In this document: positions 34,095 through 43,800 of the stretch, piece by piece
Position numbering within the stretch: the first letter of the stretch is position 1
How the letters are laid out: each line of letters opens with the position of its first letter
Source of the DNA: Dyadobacter sp. CY343
Lineage (GTDB): Bacteria; Bacteroidota; Bacteroidia; Cytophagales; Spirosomataceae
Direction of reading: 5' to 3'
Assembly (NCBI RefSeq): GCF_021390335.1
Contig: NZ_JAJUXK010000005.1
Coordinates: 124,001-188,000, forward strand
DNA length: 64,000 nt
The notes under the pieces: generated by a model
Databases searched by the model: none
The model's input: only the letters and a program-made list of their open reading frames with translations
Told to the model about the DNA's origin: nothing
Made by a program: the position numbers and the translations under genes

Positions 34095-34541
34095 ATGGAA
34101 ATCATACTTATAACCGATATAGCAGGAGTAGGCTATAAGAACGATATCGTAACCGTGAAGGCGGGTTTCGGTCGTAATTATCTTATTCCTCAGGGATTTG
34201 CACTGTTGGCTAATACGTCCAACCGCAAAATCGTGACTGAGAACGTACGTCAGGCTGCTCACAAAGCAGAAAAGTTGAAAAAAGATGCAGAAGATATCGC
34301 ATCGGCAATCGGCGATCTGACAATTGATATCAAAACTGTGGTAGGTGAAAGCGGACGTATTTTCGGTCGCGTTACCAATACCCAGGTTGCTGATATTTTG
34401 AAAGCAAAAGGATTTGATATCGATCGTAAGAAAATCACTGTTGACGATGTAAAATCGATCGGCACATATTCTGCAACGATCGATCTTCACAAAGAAGTAA
34501 AACACAAAGTTGCGCTGAATGTAATTGCAGCGGAAGATTGA
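34095..34541 (+). CDS. rplI: 50S ribosomal protein L9
   Basis: 148 residues. N-terminal rRNA-binding domain (MEIILITDIAGVGYKNDIVT, then VKAGFGRNYLIPQGFALLA), the long connecting helix (about 50-75) and a C-terminal domain (GRIFGRVTNTQVADILKAKG). Full length for the family. Ends the operon; followed by a repeat-flanked bidirectional terminator. Confidence 0.97.
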   Translation: MEIILITDIAGVGYKNDIVTVKAGFGRNYLIPQGFALLANTSNRKIVTENVRQAAHKAEKLKKDAEDIASAIGDLTIDIKTVVGESGRIFGRVTNTQVADILKAKGFDIDRKKITVDDVKSIGTYSATIDLHKEVKHKVALNVIAAED

Positions 34542-34667
34542 GTTTAGCTTTTTAGCTATCAGCTGTTAGCTTTTAGCGATTAGTTTTAAAAAAAAACCGG
34601 GACGAGTATAACTCGATCCCGGTTTTTTTTATGCTAACAGCTAACAGCTAACAGCTAACAGCTAATT
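34542..34667. repeat. GCTAACA tandem repeat flanking a terminator hairpin
   Basis: Four perfect heptamers GCTAACA at 34633-34660, plus a partial fifth that runs into the convergent gene's stop codon. The left side (34546-34583) carries the inverse orientation (AGCTGTTAGC and TTTTAGC units), so the flanks pair around the terminator at 34588-34630, forming an extended cruciform. Confidence 0.75.
34588..34630. terminator. bidirectional rho-independent terminator
   Basis: A-run, CCGGGACGAGT, ATA loop, ACTCGATCCCGG (one bulged base), then eight T. Works for rplI rightward and for the convergent BON-LysM gene leftward. Confidence 0.9.
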
Positions 34668-35124
34668 AAACCGCCGGAATCCGCAATACCTGTCCCGGAT
34701 AAATCTTGTCCGGGTGCGTCAACATTGGTTTATTTGCTTCGAAAATAACCGGGTATTTCATCATATCGCCGTAAACGGTTTGCGCGATCTTGGAAAGCGT
34801 GTCACCTTTTTCCACAGTGTGATAAGTAGCCTCCGGTGCGGGAGTCGCCACTTTCAGGCGGTTATCTACAACCTGAACTCCTTCTACATTACCCACAGCA
34901 AGTGCGATCTTCTCTGAATCCTCCTGATTTGCTACTTCTCCGTCAAGAGTAACCGTGTCACCTGAGGTCTTCACAGTGAGATTGTTGTAAAAAAGTCCCA
35001 GTGCTTTCACGTGAGCGAGTAATGCGCTGGCGCGTAGCGGTTCGGCCTCAGGGGTCGGTGCAGCTACTTCTTCTTTTTTGAAAACTTTTTCGCCTGATCC
35101 TTTGAGAAACGAGAATAAGCCCAT
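34666..35124 (-). CDS. BON-LysM domain protein (Kbp/YgaU-like)
   Basis: 152 residues from ATG 35124 (MGLFSFLKGSGEKVFKKEEV). BON domain at about 35-95 (NNLTVKTSGDTVTLDGEVAN) and LysM at about 100-150 (TYHTVEKGDTLSKIAQTVYG, ending QVLRIPAV). No signal peptide, as in E. coli Kbp, a cytoplasmic K+-binding stress protein. Function by homology of architecture. The last codon abuts the GCTAACA repeats. Confidence 0.88.
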   Translation of the reverse strand: MGLFSFLKGSGEKVFKKEEVAAPTPEAEPLRASALLAHVKALGLFYNNLTVKTSGDTVTLDGEVANQEDSEKIALAVGNVEGVQVVDNRLKVATPAPEATYHTVEKGDTLSKIAQTVYGDMMKYPVIFEANKPMLTHPDKIYPGQVLRIPAV

Positions 35125-35312
35125 GTTTTTTAGTTTTAAATGAAAAGGTGATTGTCTGGGATAAGACATTTCTTTTGCCTGCCCGATTCTCCAAGAGCAA
35201 TTATTATACCAGTAAAAGCAGAAGATGAATCGCCACGCTGCACGCGTTTTAGATATCTACTTTGTACTTTTGCAATCAGTGAAATTAATGCCGACTCCTG
35301 TTCCCGCTACGA

Positions 35313-36950
35313 ATGAATCGCCCCGAATCTCTTGAAAAGCTTAAAAGTGAAGAGTTTGATATCTGTATTATCGGGGCTGGCGCGAGTGGCGCAGGTTGTG
35401 CCCTGGACGCGGTTTTAAGAGGATATAAGGTTGCATTGATCGATAAAAAAGACTTCGCGGCCGAAACTTCTTCCAGGTCGACCAAGCTTATTCACGGCGG
35501 GGTACGTTACCTGGAACAGGCATTTAAAAAACTGGATTTTGCGCAACTCAAGCAGGTTCGTCACGGATTGGAAGAGCGGCATATTGTCCTCAAAAACGCG
35601 CCCCACTTGGCCCGGCCGCTGGCGTTAATGACCCCTGTTTCTTCCTGGATCGAAGGATTATACTTCAAGATCGGGTTACAGATCTACGACGCATTTGCAA
35701 CAAATGATACGCTGCCGAAGAGTAAGTGGCTGACTAAAAAGGAAGTGCTAGCCAAAATCCCCACACTTGATTCCAGGAAGCTTCACAGCGGCGTTTTGTA
35801 TTACGACGGTCAGCTCGACGATGCGCGTTATTGCCTTGCAATTGTTCAGTCTACTGCCGAAGCAGGCGGTACCGTCGCCAATTATATGGAAGTCAACGGT
35901 TTTGGAAAGGATACCTCAGGGAAATTGAATGTCGTCAATGCTACGGACACCAGGTCAGGAGCGCAATGTGCAATTCGTGCGAAATTAGTTATCAATTGTA
36001 CCGGCCCATTCGCAGATCATATCCGGCTTCTCGCCAATCCGTTACTTTCGGAGAGGCTGCGACCTAGTAAGGGTGTGCACGTGGTGCTGCCTGCCGCGAC
36101 GCTGAATAGTGAATACGCCATGCTCATTCCCAAAACTTCTGACGGCCGGGTTGTATTCGCAATTCCGTTTGAAGGGGCAACGATGATCGGTACAACAGAC
36201 ACAGATTATGTGGACGTTTCCATTGAGCCAACTTTGAATGAAAGTGAAAAGAAGTATCTGGCAGATACCCTGAATCCCTATCTGGCAAAGCCCATTAAGC
36301 TGGAAGAATTGAAAGCCGGTTTCGGCGGATTACGCCCACTGCTTGCGGCTGACCCGGTGAAGTCGACAAAAAGTCTGGTCAGAGATCATGAAGTGGAGAC
36401 GGATGAGAAGTCGGGGCTGATTAGTTTGCTTGGAGGAAAATGGACGACCTACCGTTTAATGGCGAAGGATACGATCGACGAAGCAGATCGATTCTTCTCA
36501 AAAAATAACAGCTGCACCACAGATTCATGCATTCTGGCGGGAGGTGAAAATTTCAGCTTTGAATCCTGGCCCCAACTAGCCGCAACCTACAATTTACCCG
36601 AAGATATATCCCGGCATTTAACCCAAAAATACGGCTCCCGGGCTGGTAAAGTCGCAGCATTGACAGTAAATGACAATAACTTTAAAGCCAGGCTAATAGC
36701 GGAGCTTCCCTATATTCAGGCGGAGGTTATTTATACGATCCGCCAGGAAATGGCAATGACCTTGCGCGACTTTTTTGCTAGAAGGATCCGCCTGGAAATT
36801 ACGGGATGGAACGAGACACTAGAAGCATTGCCTGTCGTCGCCGATTTGATGGCACGGGAATTGGAATGGAGCGGAGACCAGAAGCAAAGAGAGATTTCAG
36901 AATACAAGGATCTGATCATGAAATTTATCTCGGACGCAAAATCAGTATAA
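35313..36950 (+). CDS. glpD: glycerol-3-phosphate dehydrogenase (FAD)
   Basis: 545 residues. N-terminal FAD loop (FDICIIGAGASGAGCALDAV) and the GlpD segment ETSSRSTKLIHGGVRYLEQA, then substrate-site GTTDTDY and AGFGGLRPLLA; C-terminal helical domain (about 385-530). It oxidises glycerol-3-phosphate to DHAP at the membrane, feeding electrons to quinone. Ends 27 bp before the first gene of the aryl-polyene cluster on the same strand; read-through into that gene is possible, but a functional link is not implied. Confidence 0.92.
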   Translation: MNRPESLEKLKSEEFDICIIGAGASGAGCALDAVLRGYKVALIDKKDFAAETSSRSTKLIHGGVRYLEQAFKKLDFAQLKQVRHGLEERHIVLKNAPHLARPLALMTPVSSWIEGLYFKIGLQIYDAFATNDTLPKSKWLTKKEVLAKIPTLDSRKLHSGVLYYDGQLDDARYCLAIVQSTAEAGGTVANYMEVNGFGKDTSGKLNVVNATDTRSGAQCAIRAKLVINCTGPFADHIRLLANPLLSERLRPSKGVHVVLPAATLNSEYAMLIPKTSDGRVVFAIPFEGATMIGTTDTDYVDVSIEPTLNESEKKYLADTLNPYLAKPIKLEELKAGFGGLRPLLAADPVKSTKSLVRDHEVETDEKSGLISLLGGKWTTYRLMAKDTIDEADRFFSKNNSCTTDSCILAGGENFSFESWPQLAATYNLPEDISRHLTQKYGSRAGKVAALTVNDNNFKARLIAELPYIQAEVIYTIRQEMAMTLRDFFARRIRLEITGWNETLEALPVVADLMARELEWSGDQKQREISEYKDLIMKFISDAKSV

Positions 36951-36977
36951 TACCATCAGTAGCATTATTATCCAGGA

Positions 36978-38024
36978 ATGTATATCACACAATCAAACTG
37001 TATTTCTCCCCAACGCACTTTTGACAATGCCTTTTTGGATGGTGAAGTAAAAGTACATCAGGGAGTCAGGTATCCCGCATTGGAGCCCGAATACGGGCAA
37101 TTGATCCCGGCGGGGCTGCTCAGACGAATGGGAAAGGCGATCAGAATGGGAGTGGGGGCCGGGCTGCCGCTTGTGCAGGAAAACGGTATTGACGGAATTA
37201 TTCTGGGGACTGCCAATGGTGGGCTCGAAGATTGTCTCAAATTCCTGAACCAGATTGTCGATTATAATGAAGGCACACTTACTCCCACAAATTTTGTCCA
37301 AAGTACGCCCAATTCGGTCGCTGGCAGCCTGGCGCTGATGAGCAAGACGACCGGGTACAACACAACGCACGTTCATAACGGACTTGCATTTGAAGCTGCA
37401 TTGTTGGACGGGCTGATGTTGATGGAGGAAAAAAAAGCTTCCAAATTAGTAGTCGGCAGCGTGGAGGAAATTTCAGACTATAACCATAATATCAATTCGC
37501 TGAGCGGCTCATTCAAGGCGGGGGATACCAGTTCGGAGACATTGCTGCAATCTGGTACGCCTGGTTCTGTAAATGGGGAAGGCGCGACGATGTTTGTGGT
37601 TGAGACGAATAAGTCGACTAAAAGTGCGCCGCGTATTCTCGATGTGGATCAGAGTAGCTATTTGCCGGAAAGTGCTGTTACAGAAAGAGTTGAATTGTTT
37701 TTGGCTAAAAATAACCTGCGGCCCGAAGATATTGACACATTGTTTCTAGGTATTAGCGGAGATAGCCGGACAGATCATATTTACACAGATCTGCACAAAA
37801 AGCTATTCCCCGCTAGCAACTGTTATTCGTATAAGAATCTCGTCGGCGATTATCCTACTGCAACTGCATTTGCATTGTGGCTCGCTGTTCAAATGTATGA
37901 AGGTAAATCTTTGCCTCCGCAATGCAGATATCACTTTGTTGAAGAACGGCCGGTGGGTAATACATTGATTTACAATCAGTCCAAGGGATTACAGCACGGA
38001 TTTATCCTGGTTACAGCAGACTAG
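36978..38024 (+). CDS. ketosynthase-like protein lacking the catalytic Cys (chain-length-factor-like)
   Basis: 348 residues, thiolase-like fold. Aligns with the KS-like protein at 53670-54653 (shared blocks around AGLLRRM, PTxFVQST and YNTTHVHNGLAFEAALLDGL). At the nucleophile position there is Asn-Gly (HVHNGLAF) instead of A-C-x-S-G, and no active-site HxHGT motif is present. Resembles the chain-length-factor partners (ApeC-like) of aryl-polyene ketosynthases. Probably pairs with an active KS and shapes the chain cavity. First gene of the cluster by position, separated from the main rightward block by three leftward genes. Confidence 0.78.
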   Translation: MYITQSNCISPQRTFDNAFLDGEVKVHQGVRYPALEPEYGQLIPAGLLRRMGKAIRMGVGAGLPLVQENGIDGIILGTANGGLEDCLKFLNQIVDYNEGTLTPTNFVQSTPNSVAGSLALMSKTTGYNTTHVHNGLAFEAALLDGLMLMEEKKASKLVVGSVEEISDYNHNINSLSGSFKAGDTSSETLLQSGTPGSVNGEGATMFVVETNKSTKSAPRILDVDQSSYLPESAVTERVELFLAKNNLRPEDIDTLFLGISGDSRTDHIYTDLHKKLFPASNCYSYKNLVGDYPTATAFALWLAVQMYEGKSLPPQCRYHFVEERPVGNTLIYNQSKGLQHGFILVTAD

Positions 38025-39256
38025 ATCTGAGCTTTTTCCCTCATTTTAATCACCTTCGCAAGCGTCGGAAGAATTGTATCATGCTTTTTTACAAACGGAT
38101 TTGAGTGGTCCCAGACATATCCGGCCAGTACCGAGCAAATCTGATATTTAATATCATCATCGATCGTTTTAGCGAAAATAATGGTCTGGAAATCACCACT
38201 ATACCAGCCAGTTACATAGCTCCGGAAAACGTTGATCCCTTTTTGTACCACATCTTCATATTCAGTTTTCCAATCTACTTTCTCGCCTCGCAAATGTCTG
38301 TCCGTCATTTTAGCTGAAAGCAAACCCGAAGCGGTCGCGAATGTAACGCCGGATGAAAATATGGGATCCAGAAATTCGGTACTGTTGCCTGAAAGCACAA
38401 ATCCTTCTCCGAACATCGTTTTTACGCCGACAGAATAGCCTAGTATGTTGCGCGGCTCAAACTTGAACTCAGATTCTTTGAACCGGCCATTCAGATCTTC
38501 AAAATCGCGGATAAAAGACTTATACTTTTCACCGCCATTTTCAGCCAGCTCCATCACCTTTTCCTTATCGCTCACAATCCCGACAGAAGTGGACCCATCG
38601 GAAAATGGTATTGCCCATATCCACGATTTGTTGTTGTCAAATGAATGGACGAATATGTTGTTGCTTGCTTTCTCAGACCTGTTTTTATCTTCCAGATGTG
38701 AGAAAATAGCGCCTCTTGGCGTGAAAGCCGACGGTTTGCTCAGGTCAAATAGCCGCGGTAAAACCCTACCGTATCCGCTCGAATCAATAATAAATCTACA
38801 TTCGATCTTGTGCGTATTTCCTTCAATATCCCTGTATTCGAGCACCTGCTTTTCAGCGCTGCAAGTCACGCTCAGTACCTCGCATTCAAAGTTAACATCC
38901 ACTCCCTTCTCCCGGGTCGCTTCGGCCAGTGCGCTATCGAAATCTGCCCTTTTTACCTGCCACGTCCAGGTCCATCCTTTGGTAAATTGTTCGGTGAAAA
39001 AGAACTCGCAACGTTTTTCGCCCAGCATAAATGCAGCCCCCGTCTTCTTCTGGAACTGCTGTTTTTCGACAGCTTCCAATAAACCTGATTCGCTCAAATG
39101 TTCCATGCAGCACGGTAGCAGGCTTTCTCCTATTTGAAATCTTGGGAATTTCTCTTTTTCCAAAATCGTAACATTGTAACCCTGCTTTTTCAGATAGGAA
39201 GCTGCTACTGTTCCGGCCGGCCCTGCGCCAATCACCACCACATCAACTGTTTGCAT
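38021..39256 (-). CDS. flavin-dependent halogenase-like protein
   Basis: 411 residues from ATG 39256. GxGxxG FAD loop (VVIGAGPAG, 8-15), a Lys near the expected catalytic position (K71 in QKKTGAAF), the W212xWxIP217 motif and the F295xxPxxSxG303 motif (FLDPIFSSG) that is used to recognise flavin-dependent halogenases. Some flexirubins are chlorinated on the aryl ring, so phenol halogenation is a sensible role. Activity is inferred; related FAD monooxygenases share parts of these motifs. Follows the CrtI-like gene with 2 bp between. Confidence 0.78.
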   Translation of the reverse strand: MQTVDVVVIGAGPAGTVAASYLKKQGYNVTILEKEKFPRFQIGESLLPCCMEHLSESGLLEAVEKQQFQKKTGAAFMLGEKRCEFFFTEQFTKGWTWTWQVKRADFDSALAEATREKGVDVNFECEVLSVTCSAEKQVLEYRDIEGNTHKIECRFIIDSSGYGRVLPRLFDLSKPSAFTPRGAIFSHLEDKNRSEKASNNIFVHSFDNNKSWIWAIPFSDGSTSVGIVSDKEKVMELAENGGEKYKSFIRDFEDLNGRFKESEFKFEPRNILGYSVGVKTMFGEGFVLSGNSTEFLDPIFSSGVTFATASGLLSAKMTDRHLRGEKVDWKTEYEDVVQKGINVFRSYVTGWYSGDFQTIIFAKTIDDDIKYQICSVLAGYVWDHSNPFVKKHDTILPTLAKVIKMREKAQI

Positions 39257-39258
39257 AA

Positions 39259-40788
39259 TCAAGCGTCTTTTATTTTTTGAATGAGTATATCTTTATCTAC
39301 GAAGGGAAAACAGGTAATAAATGCGCTCACGGTCACTCCCAAAATCCCGTGAAGTGAGATGTTCTGGCCAGTCAGGTGCAGGTTCGGAATTTTGGTTTTT
39401 GTATTGATCTGCGTTTTGGCAGGTGACATCGAATCTTTCATAATCCCGTACATCGATCCGTCTTTGTTACCGATATAGTCCCTGAAAGTGAGCGGAGTGG
39501 CACTGTGCACCGCCTTGATCTTTTCAGAAATTCCCGGAAAAGTTTCCTCCATTCGCCGGATCACCTGCGCTTCTTTATCTTTTTTAAACTGAATATATGC
39601 TCCATCACGCTCGCCCGGCTCAGCCACTGTACTGAAACTTTCTGCCCACTGGGCCGTCTCCGAGGCTTTCATGTACGTCATTACCGACATGGAATCCGCA
39701 TATTCGCCAGTCCGGGAAATGTACGGAGTGCATATAAAGCTGGTTTGCGGCCAGTTATCAGGCTCGTAATCAGCGGTTTCCCACACATTATCGGTGTGGT
39801 GCAGGTAAATGTTATGGTTCAGGTATTTAAAGGTTTTTTCATGAAAAGTAAGGTGCACCAGGAATGTCGAAACTGAGTTTTCGAGTCCCTGAATGCGGTT
39901 TTTGTAAATATTTAAAAATCTGTCCTGCCCAAAAATATCGATGCTGACGGCCGGATGAACATTGGAAATAAATTGCTTCCCTCTCACACGCTCGCCATTT
40001 GACAAAATCACTTCCCTGACAAGCCCGTCTTCCGTATAATCCGCCGAAACTACCTTTTTGTGTTTGACGATTTTTCCTCCGTGCTGCCTGATCACCTTAC
40101 TAAACTGGATCGCGATCTGAGAACCGCCGTCGGTAAACTTGTACGCCCCGGACAAATAGCTTTTCATTATCAGCGCATGAACGTAAAATGGCGTTTTGCG
40201 CCTTGTGCCGGCGTAAAGCAGGTTAGAACCTGCCAGCACATTACGCAATCTCACATTTTCGGTCAGCGAGGCAATGTAGTCGTGTGCGTTTATGTTCAGG
40301 ATATCGCTGTCCAGATAATGCCCGTCCGACGTGCTTTTCAAATTATAGAGGGGAAATTTACTGCATATCTCAATGATCTTCTCGCAATAGTTATTAACCG
40401 CATCCTTTTCCTCGGGGAAGTAGGAAATCAAAGTTTTGGCAAACTGGTCAAACCCCTGAGCATAAGGATATTCGGCGCCATCGGCGAAGCGGATCACATC
40501 AAACTGATCGTCGTCGAGGCGCTTCAATTTAAGCTTGTCCAGAATCCCGAAATATTTGAAAAACTGGTACAGATTTTCGCCTTTATCGAGACTGCCCACA
40601 TAGTGCACGCCGGTATCGAAAATGCTTTTGCCGCGGCTGTAAACCTGTAAATGCCCGCCGATCTGGTGGTTTTTTTCCAGCACAATCACGCTGTACTTTT
40701 CCATGGCCAGAATAGCCGCACAAGCGAGCCCGCCGAGGCCACTTCCGACGATAACGAAATCGTATTCTTGTTCTAGCGAAGACAGCAT
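39259..40788 (-). CDS. CrtI/retinol-saturase-like FAD oxidoreductase of the aryl-polyene cluster
   Basis: 509 residues. GSGLGGLACAAILAMEKYSV and EKNHQIGGHLQVYSRGKSIF form the FAD site; the C-terminal NLHLTGQNISLHGILGVTVS resembles carotenoid desaturases and retinol saturases. Its N-terminal FDTGVHYVG block is typical of the retinol-saturase branch rather than of CrtI proper. In flexirubin clusters such a gene accompanies the exporter, perhaps modifying the polyene or resorcinol side chain. Encoded between the trifunctional exporter and the halogenase on one leftward transcript. Confidence 0.82.
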   Translation of the reverse strand: MLSSLEQEYDFVIVGSGLGGLACAAILAMEKYSVIVLEKNHQIGGHLQVYSRGKSIFDTGVHYVGSLDKGENLYQFFKYFGILDKLKLKRLDDDQFDVIRFADGAEYPYAQGFDQFAKTLISYFPEEKDAVNNYCEKIIEICSKFPLYNLKSTSDGHYLDSDILNINAHDYIASLTENVRLRNVLAGSNLLYAGTRRKTPFYVHALIMKSYLSGAYKFTDGGSQIAIQFSKVIRQHGGKIVKHKKVVSADYTEDGLVREVILSNGERVRGKQFISNVHPAVSIDIFGQDRFLNIYKNRIQGLENSVSTFLVHLTFHEKTFKYLNHNIYLHHTDNVWETADYEPDNWPQTSFICTPYISRTGEYADSMSVMTYMKASETAQWAESFSTVAEPGERDGAYIQFKKDKEAQVIRRMEETFPGISEKIKAVHSATPLTFRDYIGNKDGSMYGIMKDSMSPAKTQINTKTKIPNLHLTGQNISLHGILGVTVSAFITCFPFVDKDILIQKIKDA

Positions 40789-40803
40789 TTGACAGCCAGT
40801 ATA

Positions 40804-43800
40804 TTAAGGTGCGACTCGTGTAATTTCAGGGGATTGAACAGGCTTTCGCAAGATGAACAGTACGTTGGAAGTGTTCCTGGAATGCGATTTCAGTTCGTAA
40901 AGGAAGTGATGTTGTTGGGCAAAATCACGGATATCCTGCGAGGAAAAGAAGTGGAATGCCTCCTCTTTTTTATTAAATGAAAACAAACCGGTCGACAATG
41001 CTTCTGTGGTTTTCGTTTTTTGGTGCTTTTCTTCATGATCGGTGATGCCGTCGCGAATGAACAGGATACCCCCCGGATTCAGCGCAAGCGCACAACTTTG
41101 CAGTAAATTAAGCTGTTTTTCCTTTGACAAATAGTGCAGGATATCATTTAAAAAAATAACATCCGTTTGCTCAATTTTAACCTGCATCACGTCCGCCTGC
41201 CGGAAGCTCAGATTAGCCGTTTTGTGGTAGCTGTTTGCTGCAATCGAGATCTTTTCTTCGTCATAATCGATGCCCGTAATGCGACGCTCAGGATTTTTAT
41301 AGTGCAGAAAAAAAGAGAGGTATCCGTAGCCGCAACCGAGGTCCAGGATATTTTTGCGATCACCGATCAGGTTGTTATAAAAAGTAAAATTCGCGCTTTC
41401 CAGCCTCCATTTGATCTTGAAGTACCATTCCAATACCGGTCCTTTGAAAACGTAGTTGGTAAATATCCTGTGTTTCAAATAGCCGGTATCTTCCATTTCG
41501 TATTGAAATTCGGCATAACTGCTTCGGAAATAGGCTGCTATAGTTTTGGTTTGATCGCGCAGCTGGCCGCTCCGCTTTTCATCGGAAGGCGGGATAGGAG
41601 GCAGGACGCGCACATTCAGCGCGCCCGGGCGGATCAGGAAATCACCTTTTGGCAATACTTCGTGCGCCCCGTGGATCAGCACCGGCTGAATGTCCAGATC
41701 GAGCTGGGCGGCTAGGTGAAATGCACCTTTGTGAAAACGTGCGATCTCACCGTCTTCTGAGCGGGTACCTTCCGGGAAAATGAGTAAGGAATAGCCTTCC
41801 CTGACCAATGCCCGCACTTTTTCAATATTCTCCTCGGTACCATCATCGGTGTAAACATAACCTGCATACCGGATGATCGGACCGAAAAATGGCGATTTGT
41901 AAACCCAGCCTTTGACCATCAATACAATTTTGGGATGGAGCATGATCGCGAGCAGAATATCCAGGAACGAAGTGTGATTGGCGATGAAAATCACCGGCTT
42001 GTCCATATTCAGGTTTTCCAGTCCTGAAAAGCGCTTTTTTACGTGCGGGCCAGAGTATATCACCGTTTTTGCAAACCACGAAAGTGACCGGTTGATCATC
42101 TCGCGTTTACGCTTTTTGGAGATTGGTAAAAGCAGAACCGTGACCAGCTTGGAATGTAAAAACAGGCAGCCGGACAAAAAATAGGTAAAGCTGGAAATGC
42201 TGATCAAAAACGGCAGCATTGTAACCGGCGCTCTTTTGCGGGCTATTCTGTTTTGAACAAAAAAATCAAATAGTACCGGCTGAAATGCGAAGGAAATGAA
42301 CAGGATACAAGCAATTCCTATCACGCTGATTAATGCAACTGAATGAATAGCAGGGTGTTCGGCAAAAATCAGGACGCCGGTTCCGATAATGGTAGTGGTG
42401 GCAGATAACAGGATCGCCGATTGGTAGGAGCTGAGCGTATCTTTCCGGTATTTGTATTTCCCCAAAAGACCGTCGGTAACGAAAATGCTGAAATCGTCGC
42501 CCAGACCGAAGATAAATGTGGTGACGATGACATTCACAAAATTGAACTTAATACCCAGTAGCGCCGCTATTCCGAGGATCCAGATCCAGCTGATCACCAT
42601 CGGAAGAAACGAAAGCAGCGTAAGTTCGATCCTTCCGTAAACGAGTAAAAGGGTGAGGAAAACGATTGAGGCTGAGATCAATAGCAGGTAATTGAAATCG
42701 TTTTTGACCATCGAAAGCATTTCGCTGGCCATTTCGCCCCTGTCGAATAATGCGGCACCGGGAATGTTGCGCAGTTCGCTTTTCACGAAAGGCAGGTTCT
42801 CCTGAGGCACGATCAGCGTGGAAATAAACGTGCTGCCCGACCGGTTTTGCTCGATGAGATTATCAATACCCAATTCCTGGAAAAGTGTGTCCAGAGAAAC
42901 AGAATGCTGGTTTTGGCCCGCTACCCAGCTTTTGAAATCATTAAAAGCGAAAGAATTGAAACCATTTTTCGCTCCCGCCCGGTCCATAATATTGAACGTC
43001 ACTTCCTTGCGGCCGAGGTCCCAGAATTCGTGCCACTTCCGGTTGCGCTCAATCTGTAAATCACGCGGTATTAGCAAGGCACCCGAGCTCGCAAAAATGC
43101 TCACATTTCCATTGGTCCGCAGTTCTGCCAGTTTTTGGTAGATATTAAAATTGATCTTTTCAGCTGTATTGCGGTTTGCGTCCGAGGCAAAAACGTAGAT
43201 CCTTTTCTGCGTTTTAGGGTCAATGCCGGTGAGCGCCTGCTCTCGCGAAGCAAGGTCGTCACTTTGAATGCTCAGGTTTTCGAAGCCACTGTCAAATTCT
43301 GTAAATCGCGCAAAATAGAGTAATATAAGGGTTAGCAACGCGATCACTCCGAGCATTGCCGGCCGCCATTTGGAAGATATTGCGGGCAAGCGGAGCGATT
43401 TTCTTTCGGCAGGTAATTTTTTATAATCAAATGAGGCTGATTCCAGTATGACCGGCAACGCGGTGAGTGTGAAAATGGCAGCGCCCAAAAGGCTAAGTGA
43501 CGAAAACAGCCCGAAATCCTGCAAAACGGTCGAATTCGCGAAATTGAGCGCACTGAACGCCATGATAGTCGTGAAACTTCCTGTGAGGAGCGGCGCGCTT
43601 ACTTCCTTTACCGCTGTCGAAATGGAGGCGGTGTGCCGTAGATGCGTAAAAAAATGGAATGCATAATCGAGCAATATCCCGAAGATTACGGCGCCGGTGG
43701 CCAGTGAAATGCCGGAGATCTCAGGTCGCAGGTAACCTATGATACCCAATGCAAATACAGCCCCAAAAACGCCAGGGAGCAGCATAAACAGGGGAATGAG

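Noticed and set aside
38445..39137. 230-codon rightward frame opposite the halogenase
   Set aside because: Ser-rich translation without motifs; the leftward frame carries clear FAD and halogenase motifs.
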